Assembly (NCBI GenBank): GCA_002404155.1
Contig: DHJC01000080.1
Coordinates: 1-11,268, forward strand
Length of the DNA: 11,268 nucleotides
Source of the DNA: Chloroflexi bacterium UBA4730
GTDB taxonomy: Bacteria > Chloroflexota > Limnocylindria > P2-11E
Direction of reading: 5' to 3'
The notes under the pieces are model-generated. The model did no database searches. It had not been told where the DNA came from and saw only the letters and a list, made by a program, of their open reading frames with translations. The position numbers and the translations under genes were made by a program. This document shows positions 1-7,221 of the stretch, one piece after another (within the stretch, counting starts at the first letter, position 1; every line of letters begins with the position of its first letter).

Positions 1-1546
1 CTTCAACTACGAGGTGAGCCGCTCCCTCGCGGCCTGCGAGGGAGCCGTTCTGCTGGTCGACGCGTCGCAGGGCATCGAGGCCCAGACGCTCGCGAATGCG
101 TACCTCGCCGTCGAGCAGGGCCTCGAGGTCATCCCCGTGATCAACAAGATCGACCTGCCGAACATCGACATCGACCTCGTGAGGGAGGACCTCCGGACGA
201 CGCTCGGGTTCAAGGACGAGGAGATCCTCCTTGCCTCGGGCAAGACCGGGAACGGCGTGGCCGAGATCCTCAACGCGATCGCCGACCGCGTGCCGCCGCC
301 GAGCGGCGACCAGGACGCGCCGCTGCGGGCCCTGATCTTCGATTCGCACTACGACGCGTACAAGGGTGTCGTCGCGCACGTGCGGATCGTCGACGGCGCC
401 GTGCGGCAGGGCGACCGCATCCTCCTGATGGCTACGCAGAAGCAGAGCGAGCTCCTGGAGCTCGGCGTCTTCGCGCCGAACGCCGTACCGATCCAGCGTC
501 TTGCCACCGGCGAGGTCGGATATGTCGCGACCGGCCTCAAGGCCGTGGCCGATTGCCGGGTGGGAGACACCCTGACGCTCGCTGCGAACCCGGCCCGAGA
601 GCCGCTCCCCGGGTACCGGCCGGCGAAGCCGATGGTCTTCGCCGGTTTCTATCCGATCCTTGGAGAGGAGTATCCGGCGCTCCGTGACGCGCTCGAGAAG
701 CTGCGGTTGAATGACGCATCGCTCATCTACGAGCCGGAGAGCTCGCAGGCCCTCGGCTTCGGGTTCCGCGCGGGCTTCCTCGGCCTGCTCCACCTCGACA
801 TCGTCCAGGAGCGGCTCGAGCGCGAGTACGACGTCGACCTCATCGCGACGTCGCCCTCGGTGGAATATCGCGTCATCACCCATACCGGCGAGGTCGCGAT
901 CGACAACCCCGCCGAGCTGCCCGACCCGGCCACGATCGTCGAGGTCCGTGAACCGTGGATGAAGGTCACGATCATCGTGCCGCAGGGGTATGTCGGCCCG
1001 ATCATGGACCTCAGCCAGGGCAAGCGTGGCGTGCTCACGGACATGAGCTACGTCGACCCGACCCGCGCGATGCTCACCTACGACATGCCGCTGGCCGAGG
1101 TCATCGTGGACTTCTACGACCAGCTGAAGAGCCGCTCGCAGGGCTACGCCTCGCTCGATTACGAGCTGCGCGAGTACCGGGCCGCGGATCTCGTGCGGCT
1201 CGACATCCTCGTCGCCGGTACCGTCGTGGACGCGCTCTCGATGATCGTCCATCGCGAGCGCTCGATGGCCATCGGCCGCGCGCTCACAGCGAAGCTGCGC
1301 GAGCTCATCCCGAAGCAGATGTTCGACGTCCCGATCCAAGCGGCCATCGGCGGGAAGGTGATCGCGCGCGAGACGGTGAAGGCCAAGCGCAAGGACGTGC
1401 TCGCGAAGTGTTACGGCGGCGACATCACCCGCAAGAAGAAGCTCCTCGAGAAGCAGAAGGCCGGCAAGAAACGGATGAAGATGGTCGGAGCGGTCGAGAT
1501 TCCGCAGGAGGCCTTCCTCGCCGTGCTCAGGATCAAGGCGGAGTGA
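1..1546 (+). CDS. lepA: Elongation factor 4 (LepA GTPase), 5' end missing
   Basis: LepA/EF4 is a ribosome-associated translational GTPase, related to EF-G, that acts in the cytoplasm on initiation or stalled elongation. The reading frame is open from base 2, so the gene begins upstream; about 514 of the usual ~600 residues are present. The window starts just after the G3 region (FNYEVSRSLAACEGAVLLVDA). The G4 motif NKID lies at 143-154 and a G5-like SGKTG at 236-250. Domains II and III follow. The C-terminal domain unique to LepA is intact: KCYGGDITRKKKLLEKQK and the RMKMVGAVEIPQEAF stretch at about 1405-1515. It ends in TGA at 1544-1546, which shares one base with the next ATG (TGATG), so translation is probably coupled. 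Missing here are the P-loop, switch I and the start codon. Identity is certain from the C-terminal signature. Confidence 0.97.
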   Translation, partial: FNYEVSRSLAACEGAVLLVDASQGIEAQTLANAYLAVEQGLEVIPVINKIDLPNIDIDLVREDLRTTLGFKDEEILLASGKTGNGVAEILNAIADRVPPPSGDQDAPLRALIFDSHYDAYKGVVAHVRIVDGAVRQGDRILLMATQKQSELLELGVFAPNAVPIQRLATGEVGYVATGLKAVADCRVGDTLTLAANPAREPLPGYRPAKPMVFAGFYPILGEEYPALRDALEKLRLNDASLIYEPESSQALGFGFRAGFLGLLHLDIVQERLEREYDVDLIATSPSVEYRVITHTGEVAIDNPAELPDPATIVEVREPWMKVTIIVPQGYVGPIMDLSQGKRGVLTDMSYVDPTRAMLTYDMPLAEVIVDFYDQLKSRSQGYASLDYELREYRAADLVRLDILVAGTVVDALSMIVHRERSMAIGRALTAKLRELIPKQMFDVPIQAAIGGKVIARETVKAKRKDVLAKCYGGDITRKKKLLEKQKAGKKRMKMVGAVEIPQEAFLAVLRIKAE

Positions 1547-2043
1547 TGCGGCCCTACCAGGTCGCCTACGAGCACCCGACCCAGCTCCTCGCCTCGACCT
1601 TTCTCCGTGCGCTCGCCGAGAACGACGGCGCGCTCGTGTGGGAGCGGCTATCCCGCGAATCGCGCGGGCTGCTCGAGGGGCGCTATGCCGTGGCCGCCCG
1701 CATCGCGCTGCATCGCGCGGCCTCCATCGAGGCCGACGGCGGCGACGCGCGGCTTGCCGAGGTCGTGGCACCGGTGCGCGCGTCCGCGCTCGGCGTGCTT
1801 GGCCGCCCGGAGCAGCTGCTCTCGCTCGGCGTCTCCGCCGCGCGGCTGGTCGACCGCGGGCTCGCCTACGTCTTGCTGCTTCCCGACTTCGGCGCGGAAC
1901 GGATCGTCGCCGAGACCGAGTGGCGGCCGGCCTACCTCCTTGCGTTCGTCCACGAGTCGCGCGAATGGCTCGTCGACCTCGGTCGCACCGCCGAGCTCTC
2001 CGCGGACGCGGAGCTGCCGGACCCGCTGGGTCTCATCACGTGA
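1546..2043 (+). CDS. Hypothetical protein, probably NTF2-like fold (165 aa)
   Basis: I do not recognise a named family. The 165-aa product has no signal peptide or membrane segment. Its start has the pattern common in NTF2-like (cystatin-like fold) proteins: a helix with FLRALAENDGALVWERLS then SRESRGLLEG (residues 19-45). The second half has predicted beta-strands: YVLLLPDF (108-115), AYLLAFVHESREWLVDLG (129-146). That fold is my inference. ATG at 1546 overlaps the lepA stop by one base and is preceded by an AAGGCGGAG ribosome-binding sequence at 1535-1543. The TGA overlaps the hemW GTG by four bases. This double coupling places it firmly in the lepA-hemW transcript, but it says nothing specific about function. 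It could be a small-ligand-binding or protein-interaction domain, or a catalytically silent one. Confidence 0.85.
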   Translation: MRPYQVAYEHPTQLLASTFLRALAENDGALVWERLSRESRGLLEGRYAVAARIALHRAASIEADGGDARLAEVVAPVRASALGVLGRPEQLLSLGVSAARLVDRGLAYVLLLPDFGAERIVAETEWRPAYLLAFVHESREWLVDLGRTAELSADAELPDPLGLIT

Positions 2044-3188
2044 CGTCGCTCTACGTCCACATCCCGTTCTGCGCCTCGCGGTGCCCCTACTGCGACTTCG
2101 CGACGGCACCGGCGACGAGCGCGCTCCGGGCGCGCTACCTTGCCGCCTTGCGCGGGGAGATCGCTCGCGAAGGCGCGGCCCTCGGCCGTCCGCGCATCGC
2201 GACCGCGTTCTTCGGGGGCGGAACGCCGAGCCTGCTCGACCCGCACGAAATCGCCTCGTTGTCCGATGCGATCCGCGAGGCGTTCGATTTCACGCCCGAG
2301 GAGGTCACCTTCGAGGCGAACCCCGCGACGCTCGATCGCGCCCGACTCGAGGCGTGGCGCGCCCTCGGCGCGACCCGCATGTCCCTCGGCGCGCAGTCGT
2401 TCTCGCAGCGCGCGCTCGCGTCACTCGGCCGCACGCACGTTCCGTCGGATATCGCGCCGGCGGTGACCGCGGCGCGCTCGCTCGGAATGGACGTGAACCT
2501 CGACCTCATCTTCGGCCGGCCTGACGAGCCGGACGGGGAATGGCGCGCCGACCTCGACGCCGCGCTCGAGCAGGTACCGGAGCACGTCTCCGCGTATCCG
2601 CTCGAGCTGGTCCTCGAGCCCGAGGAGGGCATTGCGAATTGGGGTGGCGGCGGGTGGCCGACCGTTGAGCGGTGGCGCATCGCCGCAGCCGCGGCGCAGC
2701 CCGACGACGACGGGCTGGCGGATCGCTACGAGCTGACCGCGGACGTGCTGCGCGCCGCGGGCTATCGCCACTACGAGATCGCGAACTGGGCGCAGCCGGG
2801 CAAGGAATGCCGCCACAACCTCGTCTATTGGCGGAACGGCGAGTGGCTCGGCGTCGGCGCCGGCGCGCATTCGCACCTCAGCGGCCGGCGCACGCGCCAA
2901 CCCGGGGGATTGCTCGGATATCTCGCGCGCGTCGAGCACGAGCTGGGCCGCATCGACGACGCCGCCGCGGATCCCGCCGTCGACACGGCCATCCTGGCGC
3001 TCCGCCTCGACGAGGGCCTCGATCTCGCGGCGTACGGCGCGCGCTTCGGCGCGCCGGCGCGTGCGCGTGTCGATGCCGAGCTTCGCGGGCTCGACGGTAC
3101 CGGTCTTCTGGAGCGCCACGGGGATCGGGTCGTCCTCACCGATCGCGGCCGGTTCGTCGCGAACGAGGTGTTCGTCCGGCTCCTCTAG
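2040..3188 (+). CDS. hemW: Radical SAM haem chaperone HemW-like protein
   Basis: HemW binds haem and a [4Fe-4S] cluster and is thought to deliver haem to respiratory haemoproteins; it was formerly misannotated as oxygen-independent coproporphyrinogen oxidase. The 382-aa product has the family's usual length. The radical-SAM motif CASRCPYCDF has cysteines at residues 11, 15 and 18. Phenylalanine follows where HemN carries a fourth cysteine, which favours HemW over HemN. GGGTPS at 59-64, EANPATLD at 92-99, RMSLGAQSF at 113-121 and NLDLIFGRP at 153-161 are family landmarks. The CRHNLVYWRNGEWLGVGAGAHS stretch near base 2808-2873 marks the HemN C-terminal region. GTG at 2040 gives the expected VTSLYVHIPFC start and overlaps the previous stop as GTGA; there is no strong ribosome binding site, so it relies on coupling. 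A dihaem cytochrome c lies 3 kb downstream, but any link is speculative. Confidence 0.95.
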   Translation: MTSLYVHIPFCASRCPYCDFATAPATSALRARYLAALRGEIAREGAALGRPRIATAFFGGGTPSLLDPHEIASLSDAIREAFDFTPEEVTFEANPATLDRARLEAWRALGATRMSLGAQSFSQRALASLGRTHVPSDIAPAVTAARSLGMDVNLDLIFGRPDEPDGEWRADLDAALEQVPEHVSAYPLELVLEPEEGIANWGGGGWPTVERWRIAAAAAQPDDDGLADRYELTADVLRAAGYRHYEIANWAQPGKECRHNLVYWRNGEWLGVGAGAHSHLSGRRTRQPGGLLGYLARVEHELGRIDDAAADPAVDTAILALRLDEGLDLAAYGARFGAPARARVDAELRGLDGTGLLERHGDRVVLTDRGRFVANEVFVRLL

Positions 3189-3253
3189 GGCCAAGTACGC
3201 CGCGCGCCCGTGTACCGTCGACAAGCAGCACTTAACGGGGAGGGCGCGGCGGG

Positions 3254-4171
3254 ATGCGCATCTTGGTCATCGAGGACGACCCCCAGACCGTGGAGTTGCT
3301 CGTCACCGTGCTGGAGCGCGACGGCCATTCGGTGCTGGCCCAGGCGACGGGGTCCGGCGGCCGGGAGCGCGGGATCAACGAAGCCTGGGACCTGATCCTC
3401 TGCGACATCGGGCTCCCCGACATGAACGGGTTCGCGCTCGCGCGCCAGCTGCGCCAAGCCGGGGTCGACGTACCCCTCGTCGCGCTGAGCGGTCACGCGA
3501 GCGACGCGGACCGGAGCATCGGCCTGGCGAGCGGCTTCGACACCTACCTGTTCAAGCCGATCAAGGCGAGCGTGCTGCGCGAAGAGGTCCGGTTCCAGGG
3601 GTCGCGACCACGATTGCCGCGGCCGGCGGCCGCGGTCTCCGCCCCGCAGCCCGCCGTCATCGAGGACGCCTCGAAGGGGCCCGAGGCTCCGGTCGTCGTG
3701 ACGCCGGCGCCGCGCCGCCGCGGGGTCCTCGGCGGACTCGTCGTCATCGCGCTCGGCGTGCCGTTCATCCTCCAACCCCTCGGGGTGCCGAACGCGGCGT
3801 CGTATCTGTTCATCTCGATCGGTGTCGCGTTCCTCATCTCGTACGTCCGCGGCCGGCAGTACGTGTCCCTCATCCCGATGGTCACGCTCGTCTCCTTCGG
3901 CGTCGCGTTGCTCCTGCCGACCTGGATCGCCATGCGCCCGGAGTCCGCCGCGCCCGCCTTCGTCGGCGTCATCGCCGTCGGCTTCATGGTCGCGTTCGCC
4001 GTCGCGCCGCACCATCGCTGGCCGCTCGTACCGGCGGTGCTGCTCGGGGCCGTCGCCGCGGGGCGTTTCGTGACCGGCGCCTCGCTGATCCCCGCCGGGC
4101 TCGAGCCGTTCCTCGTGCCGGTCGTGCTCATCGGCGTCGGCGCATATCTCCTCGCCGAGCCGAAGACCTGA
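3254..4171 (+). CDS. Response-regulator receiver domain fused to multi-pass membrane domain
   Basis: The 305-aa protein has an N-terminal CheY-like receiver domain (residues 1-115) with all key residues: acid pocket D8-D9, phospho-acceptor D51 in CDIGLPDMNG, S79 in LSGHA, and K101 in FKP. A proline/alanine linker (118-155) leads to about five or six hydrophobic segments, roughly 157-176, 180-198, 205-222, 234-252, 258-271 and 283-301. There is no DNA-binding domain, kinase or enzymatic output. Receivers are normally cytoplasmic with soluble outputs, so a membrane-embedded output is unusual; the membrane part resembles small LiaF/DUF-type bundles only in general character. ATG at 3254 follows GGGGAGG (3237-3243), ten bases upstream. 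No histidine kinase is encoded nearby. The stop overlaps a possible CTG start (CTGA) of the exported peptidase gene, which suggests the two are expressed together. Coding and domain calls are firm; function is unknown. Confidence 0.9.
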   Translation: MRILVIEDDPQTVELLVTVLERDGHSVLAQATGSGGRERGINEAWDLILCDIGLPDMNGFALARQLRQAGVDVPLVALSGHASDADRSIGLASGFDTYLFKPIKASVLREEVRFQGSRPRLPRPAAAVSAPQPAVIEDASKGPEAPVVVTPAPRRRGVLGGLVVIALGVPFILQPLGVPNAASYLFISIGVAFLISYVRGRQYVSLIPMVTLVSFGVALLLPTWIAMRPESAAPAFVGVIAVGFMVAFAVAPHHRWPLVPAVLLGAVAAGRFVTGASLIPAGLEPFLVPVVLIGVGAYLLAEPKT

Positions 4172-4620
4172 CCCGCAGCCGGCTCGCCGGGATCCTCGTC
4201 GCGGCCGGCATCGCGGGCGCGCTGCTCCTCTGGATCGGCCCGCGGCTTCCGGCCCCGCCTGGCGCGGCCGAGTGCGGGTCCGGGGCGGTGACGTTCTGCG
4301 CCACGCTCCCGCCGTTCGGTTCTCGGGAGGAGTCGCCGGGCCGCATCATCGACCAGGCCCGGCCCTGCGAAGACCCCGCCGCCCTTGCCTCGTTCTGCCT
4401 CGTGTTGCCCGCGACGATCGGCACCTCCGATCCAGCCGTCCTGCTGGCCCGCCGGCGGGATGCCTGCGCGCAGCTCGCAGCGACCGAGGCTCCGGGGTTC
4501 TGCCTCGCGCCGCCGGCGGGGTCCGTATCCACCCAAGCGCTCCAGCGTCAGGTCGCCCTCGTGCTGCTGCGCGAGCGGCTCGGTCCGGACTATCGGCACA
4601 CCGGCAGTGGCGCGGTCGAC
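4168..4620 (+). pseudogene. N-terminal part of exported metallopeptidase, separated from the rest by a frameshift
   Basis: This stretch reads as coding in frame 1 with consistently GC-rich third positions. It encodes a membrane anchor or signal (SRLAGILVAAGIAGALLLWIG) followed by an extracytoplasmic region with six cysteines, which suggests disulfides. No ATG, GTG or TTG lies close upstream in this frame. The best start is CTG at 4168, overlapping the receiver gene's TGA as CTGA; the next GTG, at 4288, would remove the signal. Coding quality ends around YRHTGSGAV (4591-4617) and continues immediately in frame 2 as ARSTDLWTETSMS (from 4610). The original frame then runs on as Arg-rich nonsense to 6150. 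A net +1 change (one extra or two missing bases) near 4597-4620 explains this. It may be a true mutation or a sequence error; a separate short protein is less likely. Confidence 0.7.
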
Positions 4621-4642
4621 CGACCTCTGGACCGAGACCTCC

Positions 4643-5608
4643 ATGTCCACGGCCGTCGCGAACGCGATCGACGCGACGCTGGTCGAGGACGCCGGGGCGG
4701 TGGAGCGCTATTTCGGGCGGCCATTCCTGGATCCGCCGTCAGTCTTCCTGTTCACGTCGCGGCAGTCATTCGCGGCGGCGCTGGAGCGGCAGTTCGGCTT
4801 CTCCGCCGACGTGGCCGCCCTCCTGTCTCGTCAGTCAGGTGGCGTCACGCTCGCCGGCATCGACGCGGTGGCGATCAACGGCGAGAGCGTGCTCAACGCC
4901 GGCCGCTCCACGATCTTCCGCCACGAACTGACCCACGTCGCGGTCCACCGGCTCAGCGGCGACGCCGTCCCGGCCTGGCTCGACGAAGGGCTGGCGACGC
5001 TCGTCGAGGAGCGCGACCCGATCGGGATCGACCGGGCCACGGCGCTCTCGATCCTCGGGAACGAGCCCGGTGCCCTCGCGATCTTCCTGGACGACCGCTC
5101 CTGGCTCCAGCACAACACCGATCTCGGCGGGCACGCCTATGGCGTCGCGGCCGAGGCCGTCCGGGTCATGGAGGACCGCATCGGGCGCCCGTCGGTCATC
5201 GCGATGCTCGAGCGCATGGGCGCCGGAGCCTCGCCGGACACGGCGATGGAGGACACGCTCGGCGAGCCGTTGTCTCGGTTCGTGGTCGAGCTGCCCGGGC
5301 GGGCCCTGGCGGACTGCCCCCAGGGGATCTTCGTGTCCGCGGCACGGCCCGATGGCCTGCGCATCTGGCAGGCGTACGGCTTCCGCGTGCAGAGCAGCAT
5401 GGCTGTAACGGTCGATGGCCAGGGCCAGCACTACGCGTTCCGGGTCGTCAGCGATCGGTATGGCGTGTACACCGGGACGCTCGGCACACCGATGGCCGCG
5501 GGTTCGTACACCCTGCGCGTAACGACCGACACCGGGGAGCGCGCCCAGATCGCGCTGGCCCTCGGCGATCCGGCATCGATCGCGCAGCGCGGGTGCACCG
5601 CACCGTAG
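4643..5608 (+). CDS. Gluzincin-type zinc metallopeptidase domain (main part of frameshifted gene)
   Basis: The coordinates take the first in-frame ATG; homologous sequence in this frame starts a little earlier, at about 4610, and joins the signal-bearing segment upstream. The zinc motif HELTH is encoded at 4922-4936, and a downstream WLDEGLATLVEE supplies the probable third ligand glutamate. That arrangement is typical of the peptidase MA-like superfamily (M1/M4-like gluzincins). Before it, ERYFGRPFLDPPSVFLFTSRQSF resembles the usual N-terminal subdomain. The last ~100 residues (SAARPDGLRIWQAYGFRV to the end) look like a beta-rich pre-peptidase C-terminal-type domain, bounded by cysteines in ADCPQG and RGCTAP. 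If rejoined, the protein is about 480 aa, membrane-anchored or secreted, and would act outside the cell membrane. ATG 4643 has no ribosome binding site, which supports one broken gene rather than two. The substrate is unknown. Confidence 0.8.
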   Translation: MSTAVANAIDATLVEDAGAVERYFGRPFLDPPSVFLFTSRQSFAAALERQFGFSADVAALLSRQSGGVTLAGIDAVAINGESVLNAGRSTIFRHELTHVAVHRLSGDAVPAWLDEGLATLVEERDPIGIDRATALSILGNEPGALAIFLDDRSWLQHNTDLGGHAYGVAAEAVRVMEDRIGRPSVIAMLERMGAGASPDTAMEDTLGEPLSRFVVELPGRALADCPQGIFVSAARPDGLRIWQAYGFRVQSSMAVTVDGQGQHYAFRVVSDRYGVYTGTLGTPMAAGSYTLRVTTDTGERAQIALALGDPASIAQRGCTAP

Positions 5609-5694
5609 CCGCGCGTGTCGGCTCGTCATTCCTCCGCTTGCGACGATGCCGAGAACGCGATATGCCTCATCTCTCGGAGAGAGCATCAATAGTT

Positions 5695-5700
5695 GGAGGA
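5695..5700 (+). promoter_or_regulatory. Ribosome binding site for the basic repeat protein
   Basis: GGAGGA lies four bases before ATG 5705. It fixes that ATG as the start. The upstream in-frame TTG at 5693 overlaps this site and has no binding site of its own. Confidence 0.75.
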
Positions 5701-5704
5701 CTCA

Positions 5705-6085
5705 ATGGAACAGATCAATCGCGGCGATACGTGGTCCGGGTCTCAGCAGGAGCCGGCGTCGAGCTGGCCGTCACCGCTTCCGGGCACGCCCCCGCCGCCG
5801 GCGCCGATGCCCGCATCGAGCGGCATGAGCGGCGGCGGACCCAAGAAGACGACGCGGAGCGGTGGCGCGGCTGGTCGCAAGAAGACGACCTCCAGCAGCG
5901 GTCGCAAGAAGACGACCGCGCGGAAGAGCACGGGACGCAAGACGACGGGTCGCAAGAAGACGACGGCGCGCAAGACCACCGGGCGGAAGAAGACGACCGC
6001 CCGGAAGACCACCGGCGCGCGCAAGAAGAAGACGACCGCTCGGAAGAGCACGGGCCGGAAGAAGAGCACCCGCAAGCGCAAATAG
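5705..6085 (+). CDS. Histone H1/AlgP-like basic repeat protein (126 aa)
   Basis: The first 45 residues are Pro/Ser/Gly-rich and neutral (for example PLPGTPPPPAPMP). From residue 47 to the end the protein is almost only Lys, Arg, Thr, Ser and Gly, built from repeated KKTTARK-(S/T)TGR units and ending STRKRK. Such tails occur in bacterial histone H1-like proteins, AlgP and the C-terminal arms of actinobacterial HU, and bind DNA or RNA without sequence specificity. A nucleoid- or RNA-binding role is therefore inferred. No HU fold or other globular domain is visible. A strong GGAGGA sits just upstream, the gene starts 96 bases after the peptidase gene, and a terminator follows 25 bases after its stop. 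Low complexity makes homology assignment weak, but the RBS, the terminator and the compositional bias together support a real gene. Confidence 0.82.
   Translation: MEQINRGDTWSGSQQEPASSWPSPLPGTPPPPAPMPASSGMSGGGPKKTTRSGGAAGRKKTTSSSGRKKTTARKSTGRKTTGRKKTTARKTTGRKKTTARKTTGARKKKTTARKSTGRKKSTRKRK
5843..6082 (+). repeat. Tandem degenerate coding repeat (KKTTARK units)
   Basis: Variants of AAGAAGACGACC recur about eight times, separated by GGTCGC/GGGCGGAAG-type spacers of changing length. They encode KKTT blocks at residues 47, 59, 68, 84, 95 and 108 and related forms. Units of 9-13 codons, several ending in TGR, vary between ARKST, ARKTT and KTTGR. The array is in frame, so unit gain or loss would change tail length without breaking the gene. 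Confidence 0.8.
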
Positions 6086-6110
6086 CGGCGGCAGCACGCG
6101 GGAAAACAGA

Positions 6111-6141
6111 GGAGCCGCCCACCTGGGCGGCTCCTTCATTT
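6111..6141. terminator. Bidirectional Rho-independent terminator
   Basis: GGAGCCGCCC (6111-6120) and GGGCGGCTCC (6125-6134) form a perfect 10-bp stem with loop ACCT. On the + strand it is followed by TTCATTT; on the - strand by TCTGTTTTCC. It lies between the converging basic repeat protein gene and the cytochrome c gene and can serve both. Confidence 0.85.
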
Positions 6142-6237
6142 CCGGCCTGATTGGGTGCTCGATGGTCCGTTCCGGAAGGTCTTGACGCACGAGACACCAG
6201 GGAGGCACGACGAGGCGTCGGCCTGCGCGGACGACGG

Positions 6238-6999
6238 TTAGTCGCGCGAGCCTCCGCCTCCGCTGAACGTCCCCATGTACGCGAGGAGATCAGTGAGCTC
6301 GGCCGCGCTGATGCGATCGGTGCCGTATGCCGGCATGCCGAGCTGCCCGCGGCGGATCGCCTCCGACCCCCGCTCGCGGAGAGCGAGCTGGCCCGGCGAG
6401 TTCCCAACCGCGCCGTGGCAGAGCTGGCATCCCTGCGCGAAGTACACGGCGGCGCCGCGCGCGATCGCGTTCCCGTGCGGATCGGCGACCGCGAGCTGCG
6501 CCTCGGTCGGCCTCGGGATGTCGATCGCTCCGGCGCGGCCCTGCTGGAGCGTGCGGATGTAGCTCACCACCGACCAGAGGTCCTGGTCGCTGTACTGCCG
6601 CCCGAAGCTCGGCATCCCCGTGAAGCTCAACCCGTTCTTCGTGATCCAGAGGAGCTCGGCGTCGCTCTTCGACTTCGCGTCGGCGCTCGTGAGGTCTGTC
6701 GCCGGCGGATAGGCGTCCTGGCCGAAGACGCCCTTCCCGTCGCCGCTCGCGCCGTGGCAGGTCGCGCACGATCCGAAGTACAAGTACCGGCCCGACGTAA
6801 TGGCGCGCGCATCCGTCGGGAGGGGATTCTTCGCGTCGCCGGCGAGCATCCGCGCGACGGTGGCCACCACGGCGTTGCCGTAGACGCGCTCGAACGGGAG
6901 ATCGGCCCGATGCACGAGCAACAGCGGAGCGACGACGAGAAGTCCGATGGCGGCGCTTGCCGCGGCGCCGACGAGGATCAGCCGCGTCCCGCGCAGCAC
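6238..6999 (-). CDS. Membrane-anchored dihaem cytochrome c
   Basis: The 253-aa protein carries electrons on the outer face of the membrane. An N-terminal hydrophobic segment (about residues 7-29) is an uncleaved anchor or signal. Two cytochrome c domains follow. The first has CATCH (C78-H82) with probable distal Met129 in GMPSF. The second has CQLCH (C191-H195) with probable distal Met222 in LGMPAYG. The tail is GGGGSRD. The start is GTG at 6997-6999, with GAGGAGG about ten bases upstream on the - strand. It resembles the small dihaem or fused class I cytochromes that serve oxidases, alternative complex III or periplasmic dehydrogenases. No oxidase or dehydrogenase gene is next to it, so its partner is unknown. 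It is the first gene upstream of the terminator on this strand. The haem motifs are unambiguous; the pathway is not. Confidence 0.93.
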   Translation of the reverse strand: MLRGTRLILVGAAASAAIGLLVVAPLLLVHRADLPFERVYGNAVVATVARMLAGDAKNPLPTDARAITSGRYLYFGSCATCHGASGDGKGVFGQDAYPPATDLTSADAKSKSDAELLWITKNGLSFTGMPSFGRQYSDQDLWSVVSYIRTLQQGRAGAIDIPRPTEAQLAVADPHGNAIARGAAVYFAQGCQLCHGAVGNSPGQLALRERGSEAIRRGQLGMPAYGTDRISAAELTDLLAYMGTFSGGGGSRD

Positions 7000-7113
7000 C
7001 GGTCGCTCACCTCCTCAGTCGACGCTCGTGGTCCGTCTCGGAATCCGCTCGTCCGTTCGCGGACGCGGCGCTCGATGCGTGTCGCGAGGGCTCGGACGAA
7101 CGCGGGCGAGGCA

Positions 7114-7221
7114 CTAGTTGCGCTTACCGCGGCCCATCCCGGGCTTACGCCCGTGGTTCGCCTTTTTCGACCGCCAGCCCAGCTTGCCGGTGGTCTTCTG
7201 CTTCCGTTGGCCTTTGCTCAT
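7114..7221 (-). CDS. Very basic small ORF (35 aa)
   Basis: ATG at 7219-7221 to TAG at 7114-7116 encodes a 35-aa protein with about 13 Lys/Arg, beginning MSKGQRKQKTTGKLGWR and including KKANHGRKP. No family is recognised with certainty. Size and charge are like small ribosome-associated proteins (such as bTHX), but that is only resemblance. It overlaps out of frame the last 77 bases of the deoxyribosyltransferase-HTH gene. Third positions here are about 80% GC in this frame, whereas the overlapping frame of the larger gene has many A/T-ending codons (tca, aaa, gga, gat, caa, cca, gaa, gca). The small frame is therefore the better coding candidate in the overlap. The ribosome binding site is weak (GCGGGAA). 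It was too short for routine ORF listing. Confidence 0.6.
   Translation of the reverse strand: MSKGQRKQKTTGKLGWRSKKANHGRKPGMGRGKRN

Noticed and set aside
2421..3224. Long antisense open frame across hemW
   Set aside because: Typical high-GC shadow of a gene with clear HemW motifs; no start signal and no recognisable domain.
3061..6150. A 1029-codon open frame on the + strand
   Set aside because: Mostly an Arg/Pro/Ala-rich shadow of the true frames of hemW, the receiver gene, the peptidase and the basic repeat protein. Only 4168 to about 4617 looks coding, and that part is annotated as the peptidase N-terminus.
5715..6407. Open antisense and alternative frames over the KKTT repeat, some strikingly acidic or hydrophobic
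   Set aside because: They arise from repeated AAGAAGACGACC read in other frames, have no ribosome binding site, and lie opposite a gene with a clear RBS and terminator.
7050..7065. Perfect hairpin CGTCCG-TTCG-CGGACG between the small basic ORF and the cytochrome gene
   Set aside because: Only six pairs and no T-tract on either strand; too weak to call a terminator, and short GC hairpins are expected by chance in such DNA.
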